Shown: positions 23,645 to 34,218 of the stretch, piece by piece
How the letters are laid out: each line of letters opens with the position of its first letter
How positions within the stretch are numbered: position 1 is the stretch's first letter
Source of the DNA: Ceratotherium simum simum
Taxonomy: Eukaryota; Chordata; Mammalia; Perissodactyla; Rhinocerotidae
Direction of reading: 5' to 3'
Length of the DNA stretch: 64,000 nt
Assembly: GCF_000283155.1 (NCBI RefSeq)
Contig: NW_004454229.1
Coordinates: forward strand, 4,390,072 to 4,454,071
The notes under the pieces: model-generated
Database searches by the model: none
What the model was told of the DNA's origin: nothing
The model's input: the letters and a program-made list of their open reading frames with translations, nothing else
Program-made: the position numbers and the translations under genes

Positions 23645-24999
23645 GCACATACCATCACTGCCACTTCAATAAGGATAGGAGCCACATTAAGACAGCCAGT
23701 TTGTATCAATAAAACATATCAACACAGAACAAGGAGACACCACGGATATTCGCAAATGAGATCTTTCATTACTGTGTATACCCCTATACACCCATATATC
23801 TCTTTATATTTGTACAAACTACAACACCACATGACATTTCATATTTCATATGTCACTGAGGTGTCAGTATACAGAAAAGTAAAACGAATACAGAAAAATA
23901 ACACAGCATGAAAACATCCGCTTAGCTAGAATCTGATGGGTAGAGACATAAGGGTTATTATGCCTCTCTCTGCTCGGTCCTATAGAGGGCTAACTCTAAT
24001 TTTTGCTAATTGCTCCTCCTGAGGAATTCTGCTCAGCCTGTTATGGTGCATCTTCTAGGCTGGCATGAGACCAGCCTCGTCCCTGGTTGAATAAATTAGA
24101 AACAGCAATTGGGGGGAATTGAAGATGGTGTGCAAACTGAGTAAGGGGACATTTTCGTCTGTGACTGCAGAGAGCATCTGCTCCTGGCCCTGTGATATGA
24201 GGAAGGCCTCTGCTGCTCAACCCTGCTCCAGGGTTTACTTTTATTGAGGGTGTGAGGGGTAGAGAGGACATTGTATGTTTGTCTCCTTCCTTCTCTCCCA
24301 CAAGCAGAGAAGCACCCAGATGTAGATACAACTGATGCTTAGGTTTTCTCTTCAGCTGCCCGCCCCCCCACACTCCCAGTAAGCAAAGTTCAGGATGAGG
24401 ACTGCCCACTGTTGGGGGCAGACCCTACCTTGTTCTGAGACCAATCAAGCCTTTTGCTGCCTTTTCTATGTACTCTTGGGCTGATTGCTTCACTGATGCA
24501 GGCTTCAGTTTTCCTCCTTTGAGTACTGGGAATAATAAACCCATAACACAAGATTGTGTGAAAGATCATTGGGACTTCAATGAGAAAGTGCTTTGGGAAC
24601 TGTGAAGTGCCCAACATATGATGGATGACTTTTGTTATGGTATTCTAATCATAGTGCATACAGATTCTACTGTCTGTCCCTCCTGGGCTCCAATCATGTC
24701 ATAGCTCACTCCTCTGTTCATCCAATCCCAGCATGCACTGGCTGATTCTCTTTGGCTGCTCTTAGCCTCCGGAAGTTTCTCTGAAGCCAACCAAATCTCT
24801 GGGTGTAAGGCATCTTGGCCCTGATATTTCCATGTGAGGCTAGGTTCCTGGGACCAAAATGTCGGGGGAGTGTGGAGAGAAGGTGGAGGGAGGAGGCAAC
24901 CCTTGGAAATGGCTCTGGGAGGGGTATGCTCAGTTTCATTCTGGATTGAATGCCGCCTACCCAGCCCCTCACAATGGCTCCATCTTATATGTCCACAAC

Positions 25000-25175
25000 A
25001 TTCCACCATTTATAAAATGCACTTTTGTTTGACTCTTACAACTATTTTGTGAAGTAGGCAAGATTATTAATCTCGTTTTATAGATGAAAATATGTTTGTC
25101 CAAGGTCACACAGTTAGTATGTTGGAGAGGCAGGACTCAAACCCACGTCTCTAGAATCCTGGTTTTCTGAGCATT
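25000..25175 (-). mobile_element. MIR SINE
   Basis: 'ttgtgaagtaggcaagattattaatctcgttttatagatgaaaa', 'ccaaggtcacacagttagta'. Lies in the putative 3'UTR. Confidence 0.7.
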
Positions 25176-25574
25176 GGAGGGCACCTCTAACAAAGGCTCC
25201 AGAACACTCTAAACCCTCATTTTTGGCTTATCCCTCACTCTTGGAGGCTAGTTTCTGGGGGGAAGGAGGAAGTACATGAGGTATCATTCTGTCAGGTGTG
25301 TGGTGGCAGCCAGTCCAACAAGGTCATGCAACACAGCCGTTCAAGGCCATTTTCCTGGACTCTCCTCCCTTGTCCCTAATGAGATTCTACCTTGATCCAC
25401 TTTCCAAGTCCAGGCTTCATCTCCTACTTAAAACCCCCCTTCTTTTGCTCATAGTGTTTACACGAGGTCTCTCCAGTCTCTGTTCTTAGTGCTTTTTCTT
25501 ACAAAGATTTTGGATTGGATTTGCCTCCCTGGCTCTGTCTGATTGGAATGACCTTGTATGATACAGTGGTCAAC

Positions 25575-25820
25575 ACCACATGTTCGACCTGTATTATGTG
25601 TCAGGCACTGCACTAAGGTCTTTACACCCATTCTCACATTTATTCTTCTCAACAACCTCTTGAGGTAAATATTATTTTTGTGTGTACAGGTGAAGTAATT
25701 GAGGCTCTGAGAGTAACTTGCTCAATCACACTACTAGTTAGTGATGAAGAACCAAGAATTGAACCCAGATCGGTCAGACTACAAGCCCTATGCTCTTAAC
25801 CATGCCATATTACCTTCTCA
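25575..25820 (-). mobile_element. MIR SINE
   Basis: 'tgtgtcaggcactgcactaagg', 'attgaggctctgagagtaacttgctcaa', ending 'tgctcttaaccatgccatat'. In the putative 3'UTR. Confidence 0.75.
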
Positions 25821-27109
25821 GTCCTCATCCCGTGGTCTGATGTTGGAAGGGATTGGAAGATAGTTCTGCGCATGCAAATCTCTCAGCCCTTTAGTTTCTA
25901 GGCTTCCAGCTGCATGGCAGAGATTGTCCTTAGAAAGATCTTGCCCAGTTGAGCCTGGCACACACTTAGTGCTCTATAAATTAAGTCTTTCTTGAATTAG
26001 AATACATTTCTGGCTCTTAAACATGGCTGCCTGGTTTCTCTTCTCAAACACATGGGTCTGTGCTCCCTTCTCAACCAGTATTCTCAGACATTCTTGTTTT
26101 TCCTCTTCTTCTTGCTACCCTTCAGCAACCTCTGGCCTGTGACAGGCAGTCATGGACCATCCAGATGCACTTAATTGCTAAGATGCTTTCTGGCAGCCTC
26201 AGAAAGCAGGGCCACAAGCCTGGCTGAGTGATGAGGGGATCACTCAGACTTGGCTGTTTTCATTGTACCCAAGAAAAAAGCAGGCTTTCATAATGAAAGG
26301 ATTCCTGCCAAAATCCTGTTTGCCACTTGCAGATCTTACAGAAAATGGGCATAAAATCACAGAGCATTAGTGCCAAGAGAGCCTGCAGAAACCATCTGAT
26401 CTTAGCTCCTGAAGCCCAGAAATAGGGAGTGACTTAACCAAGGTTGCACAGCCTATTAGCTTTATCCCAGTCCATTGGTAAACCCCATGAAGAGATGCAT
26501 TAGAATCTCAAGGGAGCTGGGAATCCTAATCACACCCCTCAGGGACTTGCTGATTTACTTTGCCCAACATTAGTATTTCTATGACATGATTTTATACCAA
26601 GCAAAGGAAACTCTTTTATTCAAGTCTCCCAGAGACTTTCTATTTGGGTATTTGCTGTTTGACGACTTCAAAATGATAGGAAAGAAGCAGGCAAAAGCAT
26701 ATACCACACAACTCAGTCCAATCAATGGTGTTCTCTCAAGATGGTGGGTGTTGCCGAATTGGCAGAGAAATAGGAACAGATGTAGAGAAATAGCGGCAGT
26801 GGTGTTAGATGTTTTGTCTAGCTTCTGAGTACCTGGGAAGCCAGACCCTGTGTGGACCAATGACCTAATCAGAGGAACCTTTGCCTGTGCTGTCATCAGT
26901 GTTCCTGGAGAACTGCTTCTCACCTTGTGAAATCCTTCTTCCTCATGCATTCAGGTACAAGAAGTGAAAATGCTGAAGAGTAGGCTTTGTTTCAGATTAT
27001 ACAAAGTCTTGATCAGAAAGTCTACAGAAGTAGGATTTTCTGAAAGATTCAGTTTAAAAATTAGAATTACTGCACTTTGGAGCAGTAAGAAAATTGAGAA
27101 CCAAAGAGG

Positions 27110-27520
27110 GAAAAATATATTTTTGGTTGCAAGTGATAAGAACCTAACTCCAATGAGCAAAACTAAATGGGGGCTTTATTAGAAACATATACTGAGGCAT
27201 CTAGCAGAATCAAAGGGAGAGGTGATCAGCCAAACCTCAAGAAGCCAGAATCAGAGTCAGGAAAGCCACAGGACACACTCTCTCATCTTATGCCTCTGCT
27301 TCTCTCTGCATGGTGGACTTGTTTTCTCTTACTACAGACTAGCATTCTACACCTAGGTTGAGGATAACCCATCACAGTTTTAGAGCACACATCCTCACAT
27401 ATTTGCCACTCAAAAGAAAATAGCTTCAGTTAAAAAAAAAAATCCTAGGGAAGGATCCTGATTGTCCCCACTTGATCACATGCCCCTTTTACCAACAGTC
27501 TTCACTAGAATCACCGGGTT
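27110..27520 (-). mobile_element. Old interspersed repeat (antisense), family uncertain
   Basis: 'ttttggttgcaagtgataagaacctaactcc..gggggctttatta' is the antisense 3' end of the same kind of repeat seen at 22.44 kb. Confidence 0.45.
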
Positions 27521-27689
27521 TAGATGAGGAAGTAGTAGTACTACAAAAGAAGAGGTTGCTATTTCCTGAAGAAACGTGGGGAAATGTGATAGCTAGCTGT
27601 TACAGGAAATTATTTATTAGAGGTCCTACAGCAAGTTAGGGGCAGATTCAGGGCTAAAAACAGAATCAATAAAATAATAATTAATAGCA

Positions 27690-28260
27690 ATGGAAGTCTC
27701 TGGATTCTTTTCATGTGTGGTATTGAAGTAAACCTCAGTGTTACTGAGTTGTTCATTCATTTATATTTTCAAGATTGCTGTTGTGTGGAGAATGGACTGT
27801 AGGGGAGCAAGTGTGGAGTAGGGAAACTGGTTAGGAGCTCTGTGGTAGCTCCCTAGAGGAAAAACAATGGTGGCTTGGGCCAAGGTCAAGGCAATGGAAA
27901 TGGGGAAAAGTGGGCAGACTTGAGATATATATATATATATTTTTTTTTTTTTTAAAGATTTTATTTATTTTATTTTTTCCCCCCAAAGCCCCAGTGGATA
28001 GTTGTGTGTCGTAGCTGCACATCCTTCTAGTTGCTGTATGTGGGACTCGGCCTCAGGATGAACGGAGAAGTGGTGCCTCGATGCGCACCCGGGATCCGAA
28101 CCCGGGCCGCCAGCATCGCAGCGCGCGCACTTAACCACCAAGCCACAGGGCCGGCCCTTGAGATATATTTTAGAAGTAGAATCATAGGACTTGCTGCACA
28201 CTAAAAAAAGAGAAAAAAATAATTAAGAATGACACCTAGGTTTCTGTGAAGACTAGAGTC
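27690..28260 (+). mobile_element. L2/L3-type LINE fragment split by an ERE
   Basis: 'gtgtggagaatggactgtaggggagcaagtgtggag', 'atggtggcttgggccaagg', then after the ERE 'agaagtagaatcataggacttg' and 'aatgacacctaggtttct'. Continuous across the SINE. Confidence 0.6.
27931..28156 (-). mobile_element. ERE SINE, young-looking, perfect TSD
   Basis: Same diagnostic 'actcggcctcaggatg' as the copy at 8406, with most head CpGs intact. TSD cttgagatatat at 27919-27930 and 28157-28168. Lies inside the putative RAB3B 3'UTR, in sense orientation. Confidence 0.96.
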
Positions 28261-28799
28261 GAAATAATTTGTGACAGAATCAAGAGTTCCAGTGTGGACA
28301 TGTTAAGCTGGAGACGTGGAGATTTCTAGTAGGCACTTGTGTATGCATGTCATTACCAAAGACTTGGCATCTAAAGCCTCAAGAGTAGATGAAGTCTCCA
28401 AGGAAAAGAGAATAGCTAGAGCAGAGGACCCAACTGTTCTTTGAGCTATCTCTTCTACATATCCTTATTAGCAAACATGAATCCTTCTGCTGGGCTTCTG
28501 GCCAGGAACTTCAGGTGGGAATCACAACTATTATTATGGTGAATCTCTTGGAATGAAAAGCCAGACTCATTCCTCAAGGGATAGCTAAGAAGTAACCAAA
28601 TGGACTGTTAAGCATCAAAACTTCTCCATCCAGATATATCTTGATTCCTCCAATGTAGACCCTTTGGACAACTAGACAAATGATGAGACGGCCCTGCTCT
28701 AAAACATTTTGACATTTGTCTTTGGGGATATCTTCAGAGCCAGGTTTTGAGACACAGGGAAATTTACCAGACTTAGTTTCAGATGACTTAGGGCTGATT

Positions 28800-29240
28800 T
28801 CCTTTGGTAGATTGAAAAAATGGCCACAATATTTTGCAGTTCCTCCCATCAAGAGATAGCATCTATTTCTCCACCCCTTAAAATTGGGCATGGCCATGTG
28901 ACTTGCCTTAGTCAATGGGACATTAGCAAACATGATGCAAACAGAAGCTTGAAAAGTGCTTCTGCGTTGGAGCTTGCCCTCTCTTGCTGCTGGGAAAACT
29001 TTCACCACCACGTGAATAAGTCTGGGAAGACTTCTGGAGGATGAGACCACATGGAGAGAGGCCTCAACTACCCCAGTCATCTCAGCTGGGCCCCAGACAC
29101 GTGAGTGAAGCCATTCTAAACTACCCAGCCTCAGCCAGAAGAACCATCTACCCAACCCACAGAATCATGAAAAACAATGTTTGTGGCTTTAAGTCACTAA
29201 GTTTGGGAGTGGTTTGTTATGTCCCTCAGAGGACAACAAT
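28800..29240 (+). mobile_element. MaLR-type (MLT1-like) LTR
   Basis: 'ggccatgtgacttgccttagtcaatggga', 'agaagcttgaaaagtgcttctgcgttggagcttgccctc', 'ggctttaagtcactaagtttgggagtggtttgttatg' follow a well-known mammalian LTR consensus. An antisense open frame of 193 codons overlaps it and is not a gene. Confidence 0.7.
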
Positions 29241-29244
29241 TAAC

Positions 29245-31570
29245 TCTGAACCAGGCAGTCTAAAGATGTTTCACAGGTACAGATATTCTTTCTCTCACCC
29301 TTACTTTTTTGGGAAGATTTGTGTTTGATCAGCCATCAAAGGTTTGAACTAAAAGATGAAAGCTTAATTCAGGAATGTGAAGCAATGGCCACTGGGTAGT
29401 GAAGTTATTAGTGGGCAGTGGAGTCTTCCTAGGGCCTGAAACAGCTCCACAAAGGTGACTCAGATTTCTCAGTTATGTGTTCTCATAGAATGATGTACAT
29501 TTCCTTCAGAGCACTTTGTAATTATATTTGGGTGATTACAATGTCTAGACTAAATCACAAGCTACTAGACTATAAACTTTATGAAGGCAAGGTCTGTGTC
29601 TGATTTGCCGCTGATTGTGTCCTGGCACATACTAGACACCACTTTGTTGAATGATGAATAAATTTGAGTTTTGCCTATTCATATAAGGGATCCAGGACTT
29701 CAAAACATCACTTACTATTTGTATCTCCCAGTCACAGGCTGCCGCTGGATTCTCCAGCTGTGGCAGGTAATCAGGTGTAGGTTTGGGATGGGGAATCTGA
29801 AATTGATGAGATTCCAGGACACTGGTTGCTGTAATTAGTTCCCCTTATCTTAAACTGTTGGCAAACAAACTCAAACAAACATTCCTTAAGACACTCCAGG
29901 AAACTTGATACCCAAGCAAGGAGCTTTGCGGCAGGAGCAGGTGATGTGAGTGGGAGAGTCAAGTCTGGAGGATGTTCATATAATTCTGTGGACGTTACAA
30001 GGCTGCAGTCACAAAGGAATTGTGAAACCAATGTCCCAACTGAGGTTATTTAATTAACTCTGAGAATCCTTGGGAGTCTCTCACTACCACCATCCTACAT
30101 ACCCTTCATCTGAGAAAAAATATGAAGAGGAAAATTGAAAGAGCATGAGTCAGACACAGGTGGGTTCAAATGATCCTAGTGGGTGACTTAGGCATGTTAA
30201 CTTTTCCAAGGCAAACTTTTCCCTGCCAGATTGGGATAATAATATCTTAGAAACACACCTCCATTAGACTACAGGTAACTGGCAAGCAGAGATCACTTGT
30301 TTTCATTTATATTTATTGAATATTTAATAGTGCCAGGCCCATAGTAGATACAGAACAGGTGAATTTCTTCTTAGAGGTGATCCAACCTAGTTCTGGCTCC
30401 ATCACAAACGGCCCTGGCTCTCAGGGTCACCTTAAGGAAATTTGCTCTCCCTCCCTGGACCTCAACCTTCCTTTTTGCAAAACGAAGAGCCTGGACAAGA
30501 TTTTCTCTATGCTCCCTTCCATATCTAATATTTGATGAGTCTGTGACCATGTTCAGTACATTCTACCCCATTGCTGCTCCTAGAAGTTAATAATGCTACA
30601 GACTGAGGAGACAATAAGTCACAAATCACTCTGTATTTACAGATACACACGCATTTAAAACAGATTCTATAAATAGCTACAATACTGTATTACCCTTTTG
30701 GCCTACTTCTGCCTCTTTAGAGGTTAAGAGTTTTTTAATCTTCTTTTATTTGGATTGTTAAGCAAGATGAAAACTGGGACAAGTTGCCACTAACACACAT
30801 TATCAGCTTGAACCTTGCTGTCTAATTGCACTATTACCGTGATTGATGAACATTGCATTGCAATCAGCTAGAAGTGGCTGCCTTCCACACTCGGCAGAAA
30901 CGAGGTCACAGAGCAGGGCTGGGGAACTGCCATCTAACAAGCAGGTCTGTTTGTCTGTTGCCCAGCAGAAGAGTTTGCCACTCTTACATTTAGCTCCTGA
31001 TTCCATCTGCTGTGAAAATCCTTGCTCCCTTGAACTGGCTCCTGAGTTTTAAAGAATTTGACAGTTTTTAAGTAAAAATTTCAATCTTTGCCTGGATAAT
31101 CAGTAGGAGAGAAAAGATTATTTGATTTATGTACTAACTATCCAGGGATCATGAAGACCTCAGTCTGAAATCCTACTATGAGGGTAGATGGATGTTACTG
31201 CTCAGAAAAATAGCAATTATCTCTGACTTGTATGGGATTTTATGGGACTATAGTGTAAAAAGCACATCCAGAACCACTGCCCTGTGAAGGGACCTCATGC
31301 TTCCAGGTCAGGAGTTAATCAAGTTGCTCCCCCAAACTTCGCCATTGCTGGAGCAGGAAGGCTGCTCAAAGCACTGCTCGAGAGCTAGATAAGCATTGTC
31401 TGACAGAGGCAGAGACAGGGAAAGCCAGAACTTGGGCCTGAGAAACAATGGGAATTTTTTGCTCAGGCCCATGGGACCTGGTTGCCTCAGAGACTGACTC
31501 CTTTCCAGAAGCATTAGACATTCATCACCTCAGATTAGCCTGAATAGTTGAGCAATTTGTCAACAGATTA
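29245..31570. other. Largely non-repetitive part of the putative 3'UTR
   Basis: Apart from a weak MIR near 30135-30250, no repeats are recognised. AT-rich, with several runs that could be conserved 3'UTR sequence. The 30650-31060 segment is the most structured-looking. Confidence 0.35.
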
Positions 31571-31574
31571 GAGA

Positions 31575-31700
31575 CATGTCTTTTCTCCAGTGGACTTGGC
31601 ATCTGATGGCCTTGGGATTAAATCCTAACGTGGCTCCACCACTTGCTAGCTGTGTGATCTTGGCCAAGTCTCTTAACCTCTTCAGATCACAGTTTATCTA
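31575..31700 (+). mobile_element. MIR SINE fragment
   Basis: 'gattaaatcctaacgtggctccaccacttgctagctgtgtgatcttggccaagtctcttaacctc' in MIR order. Confidence 0.7.
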
Positions 31701-31704
31701 TAAG

Positions 31705-31965
31705 AAATGTAGTATAGAATGTGGTGAAGAGCACAGACCTCAGAGCCAACTGCCTGAGTTTAAACCTCAGCTCTCCCATTTATCATTATGTGACCTTAGC
31801 CAAGCTAGAGGACCTCTCTGTTCCTTGGTTTGCTCCTCTTTAAACGAGGCTGATTACAGTGCTTCTCTCATAAAGGTGTCGAAAAGATAAATGAGTTAAT
31901 ACACGTAAAGTGCTTGGAACAATGCCTAGTACTGAATAAGCATGACATCAGTGTTGGCTACAATG
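31705..31965 (+). mobile_element. MIR SINE
   Basis: 'gtggtgaagagcacagacctcagagcca', 'attatgtgaccttagccaag', 'aatgagttaatacacgtaaagtgcttggaacaatgcc'. A second MIR head to tail with the previous one. Confidence 0.75.
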
Positions 31966-32059
31966 ACATTGGGGTGATAATCCTCATCTTTCAGGTTTAT
32001 TTTGCAGATCAACTGAAATGATGAAGGTGTAAAAAAGAATCGCAAAATGCAGCGTTATT

Positions 32060-32230
32060 TGTGCCAGAAGGGACCTTAAAGATTACCCAAATAACCCCCC
32101 TCATTTTATAGATAGGAAATCAAGACTCAGAGATGGGGAATAACTGGTCCAGAGTCACACTTGATTTAAGGGCAGAGTCTGGGTCTCCTGATTCCAAGTC
32201 AAAGCTCTGTCCTCTGCACTGCATCAAAGA
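32060..32230 (-). mobile_element. MIR/L2-related fragment
   Basis: 'cctcattttatagataggaaatcaagactcagagatgggg', 'cagagtcacacttgattta', ending 'gctctgtcctctgcactgcatca'. Confidence 0.5.
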
Positions 32231-32234
32231 AAGC

Positions 32235-34000
32235 AACATCTCCATGGGGCTGACTCTGGAGGGTCCTTTTATGCAGTCATTGGCCCTCTTGCTAGTTAAT
32301 GCACTTTCCTAGGACAATGAGCTGCATTTGAAATGGAGGGAAAACTTGGAAAAGACTCTCCTCCCTCCTCCATGTTAGTGCAGAGGGAGGCTGGGGATTC
32401 AGGCCAGGGCTGGGAGGAAAGATTTTTAGGAATCATTGCCACTGCCATGTCATCATGTCAGCTAAAAACCAAACATGTGTGGTGTCCAAACAAGCTAGAA
32501 TCATGAGCTAATCCATTTAGTTTGTTTCTGACATCAGAGAGTTTTTTGTTTTTTGTTTTTGCTTTTTACTCCAGGCGTTTAATTAAGTGGCTTCCACCAG
32601 GAGTGGTTTCACACCTGCTCTTTGGTAGAAACTAAGGTTTCACTCCCAGGAGAGTGAGGCTGGGATGGGACCTCTGAGTTCAGTTTTCCCAATTTTTTCA
32701 GGGTCATGCCCCCTTAGATTTATTCTGCTTTGAATCATGTTTCCCAGTTGGACTACTCAGGAGTGATTGAAAGATGGGTTGGAGGAAAGAGTAGGATGGG
32801 GGAAGGCCCTGGGAAGAATGGCAGATGGAATTAGAACTTTTTGACTTAGAGAAAGGGCAGATCCCAGGAGTCATGATTTCTGTTCTCAAATCATCTAAGC
32901 ATGTCACGGGGCAGAGGGAGCAGAGACTGTGAGGTTTCCGACAACAGAGCTGGTACAAATGGGGTGGAAAGAGGAAGAAGAATTTCCAGCAGGCAGGTTT
33001 CAGCTTAAAGCAAGGAAAACCTTCTGATTATGAGAGCTGCCCAAAGATGGTGTGGACAATGATCTCCCATCCTTGCCTAGAAGGTGTGCTTTAGAAGAAA
33101 GATTTGGTTGTGAGGCCTGACAGCCACTTGTCAGAGATAGGAAGATTGGAATTGACTAGTCAGACTAGGTAAAATTTGGGATCCCATCAACTCTAAATTT
33201 TTCAGATTCTGGGAGTCTAAGAACCAATGACCAACTTTATGGAGTTCCCACAGTTAAGAACCAGCTGGATAGCAGCAAAATCAGAAATTCAGGACCTGTT
33301 TCTTTATCTTGCCTGTGTTTCTCTTTTTCTTTCTCTTCGTCTTTCTTGAGTTCACTCACTTGCTCTTTCATGTAGCAGGAACCTTTGACGTTTGGCAAGA
33401 GATAATCTCTTTCTTTTGTGTGTTTCTGATTCAGCCTTTGCTCCTTCAGCATCATTAGAGAGGCTGAGCTCTCTGGAGATTAGCTCTGGCCTGTCACCAC
33501 AGCAACTGCCCAGGCCCTGTGGGGATCTGTGGTAACAGGCATAGGGCTTTGAGGGCCAAAGCTTGACTTGTGGTGGGAGGAAGCCCCACAGGGAGCCTGA
33601 TAGGAAACAAGCATGTTGTGTATGGGGAGGTTTTCTTCAATAGGGTTAGCTGTGCCAGTGGGCCTCACTTTACACAGTTGGCCAGGCCCTGAAAAGTGTG
33701 TGTCAAATTTTGGTAAATGGAGGAAACCTTATTATAAAGGCAGAAAAGAGACTCACTTTCCAAGTCCCTGTAGTATATCCCCTTTGTAAAATGGAGTGTT
33801 CTTTTGTAAAGCAAATCTCCACCCATCTGTGACCTGGCTGTTAGTCTAGTGCTAAGTGTCTGTAAGTGGGGCCATCTGCAGAGAACTCCCAGGGCATGCT
33901 TCCACCTCTGCTGCAGGCAAAGAGCAGCAGCAACTCAGCTTGCTTGGGGCTGGGTGTGGACAGAGTGTAACTGAGGAGGCAGAGAGGGTGTGGGGCCACA
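32235..34000. other. Non-repetitive proximal part of the putative 3'UTR
   Basis: No repeat family recognised. Includes the AATAAA at 32719. A T-rich 'gttttttgttttttgtttttgc' run lies near 32540. Confidence 0.35.
32719..32724 (-). terminator. RAB3B: Candidate proximal poly(A) signal AATAAA
   Basis: Minus strand reads AGCAGAATAAATCTAAGG, about 1.3 kb after the stop codon. It could give a short 3'UTR isoform. A single hexamer match is weak evidence. Confidence 0.2.
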
Positions 34001-34030
34001 ATGAGGGGCGATCAGGAGGGTAGGCCTTGC

Positions 34031-34218
34031 CTAGCACGAGCAGTTCTGCTGCAGCAGCGGTGGGGTGTCAGAGAGACGAGTGTTCTTGGAGGCGCCCAGC
34101 ATGGAGGGGTCCGTGTCCAGCGAATCAGACATCTTGTCGCAAATGGCATCCACCAGGCGCTCAAAGGCCTGCCTCACGCTGATGTTCTCCTTGGCACTAG
34201 CTTCAAAGAAGTCAAACC
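34031..34218 (-). CDS. RAB3B: RAB3B last coding exon (G5 box, hypervariable tail, CSC prenylation motif), 188 nt coding
   Basis: Minus strand, acceptor ..TCTCTCCTTAG|GGTTTGAC. The first two bases finish Gly158, followed by 61 residues and a stop. It contains the G5 motif ASAK (residues 164-167), helix 5 ([16 protein letters not shown]) and the isoform-specific tail ending NCSC. The two cysteines of CXC are the geranylgeranylation sites of Rab3 proteins. Rab3 paralogues differ mostly here, and this tail is what separates RAB3B from RAB3A, RAB3C and RAB3D. As I remember the human protein, the residue after SMLG is Ser where this sequence has Ala; I could not check that. Confidence 0.97.

Larger units (their letters stand above)
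23620..34030 (-). other. RAB3B: Putative RAB3B 3'UTR (about 10.4 kb)
   Basis: Inference. From the stop codon leftwards there is no other gene, and the sequence is relatively repeat-poor for long stretches (about 29.2-31.6 kb and 32.2-34.0 kb). Near 23.64-23.95 kb the minus strand is AT-rich and looks like the end of a mammalian 3'UTR, with ATTAAA followed by a TTTGTGCT-type downstream element. I recall the human RAB3B mRNA as having a multi-kilobase 3'UTR of similar size, which fits. The region includes an ERE, an L2-like LINE fragment, a MaLR-like LTR and MIRs, which mammalian 3'UTRs tolerate. A shorter form ending near 32.7 kb is possible. Confidence 0.5.

Noticed and set aside
28574..29155. 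193-codon open frame on the minus strand, the longest open frame in the window
   Set aside because: Overlaps a MaLR-like LTR in antisense, shows no domain, and the LTR consensus explains the sequence. Fortuitous.
34031..34218. Assignment to RAB3A, RAB3C or RAB3D
   Set aside because: The C-terminal tail [16 protein letters not shown] and 'KENISVRQ' fit RAB3B best as I know the family. The other paralogues have different tails.
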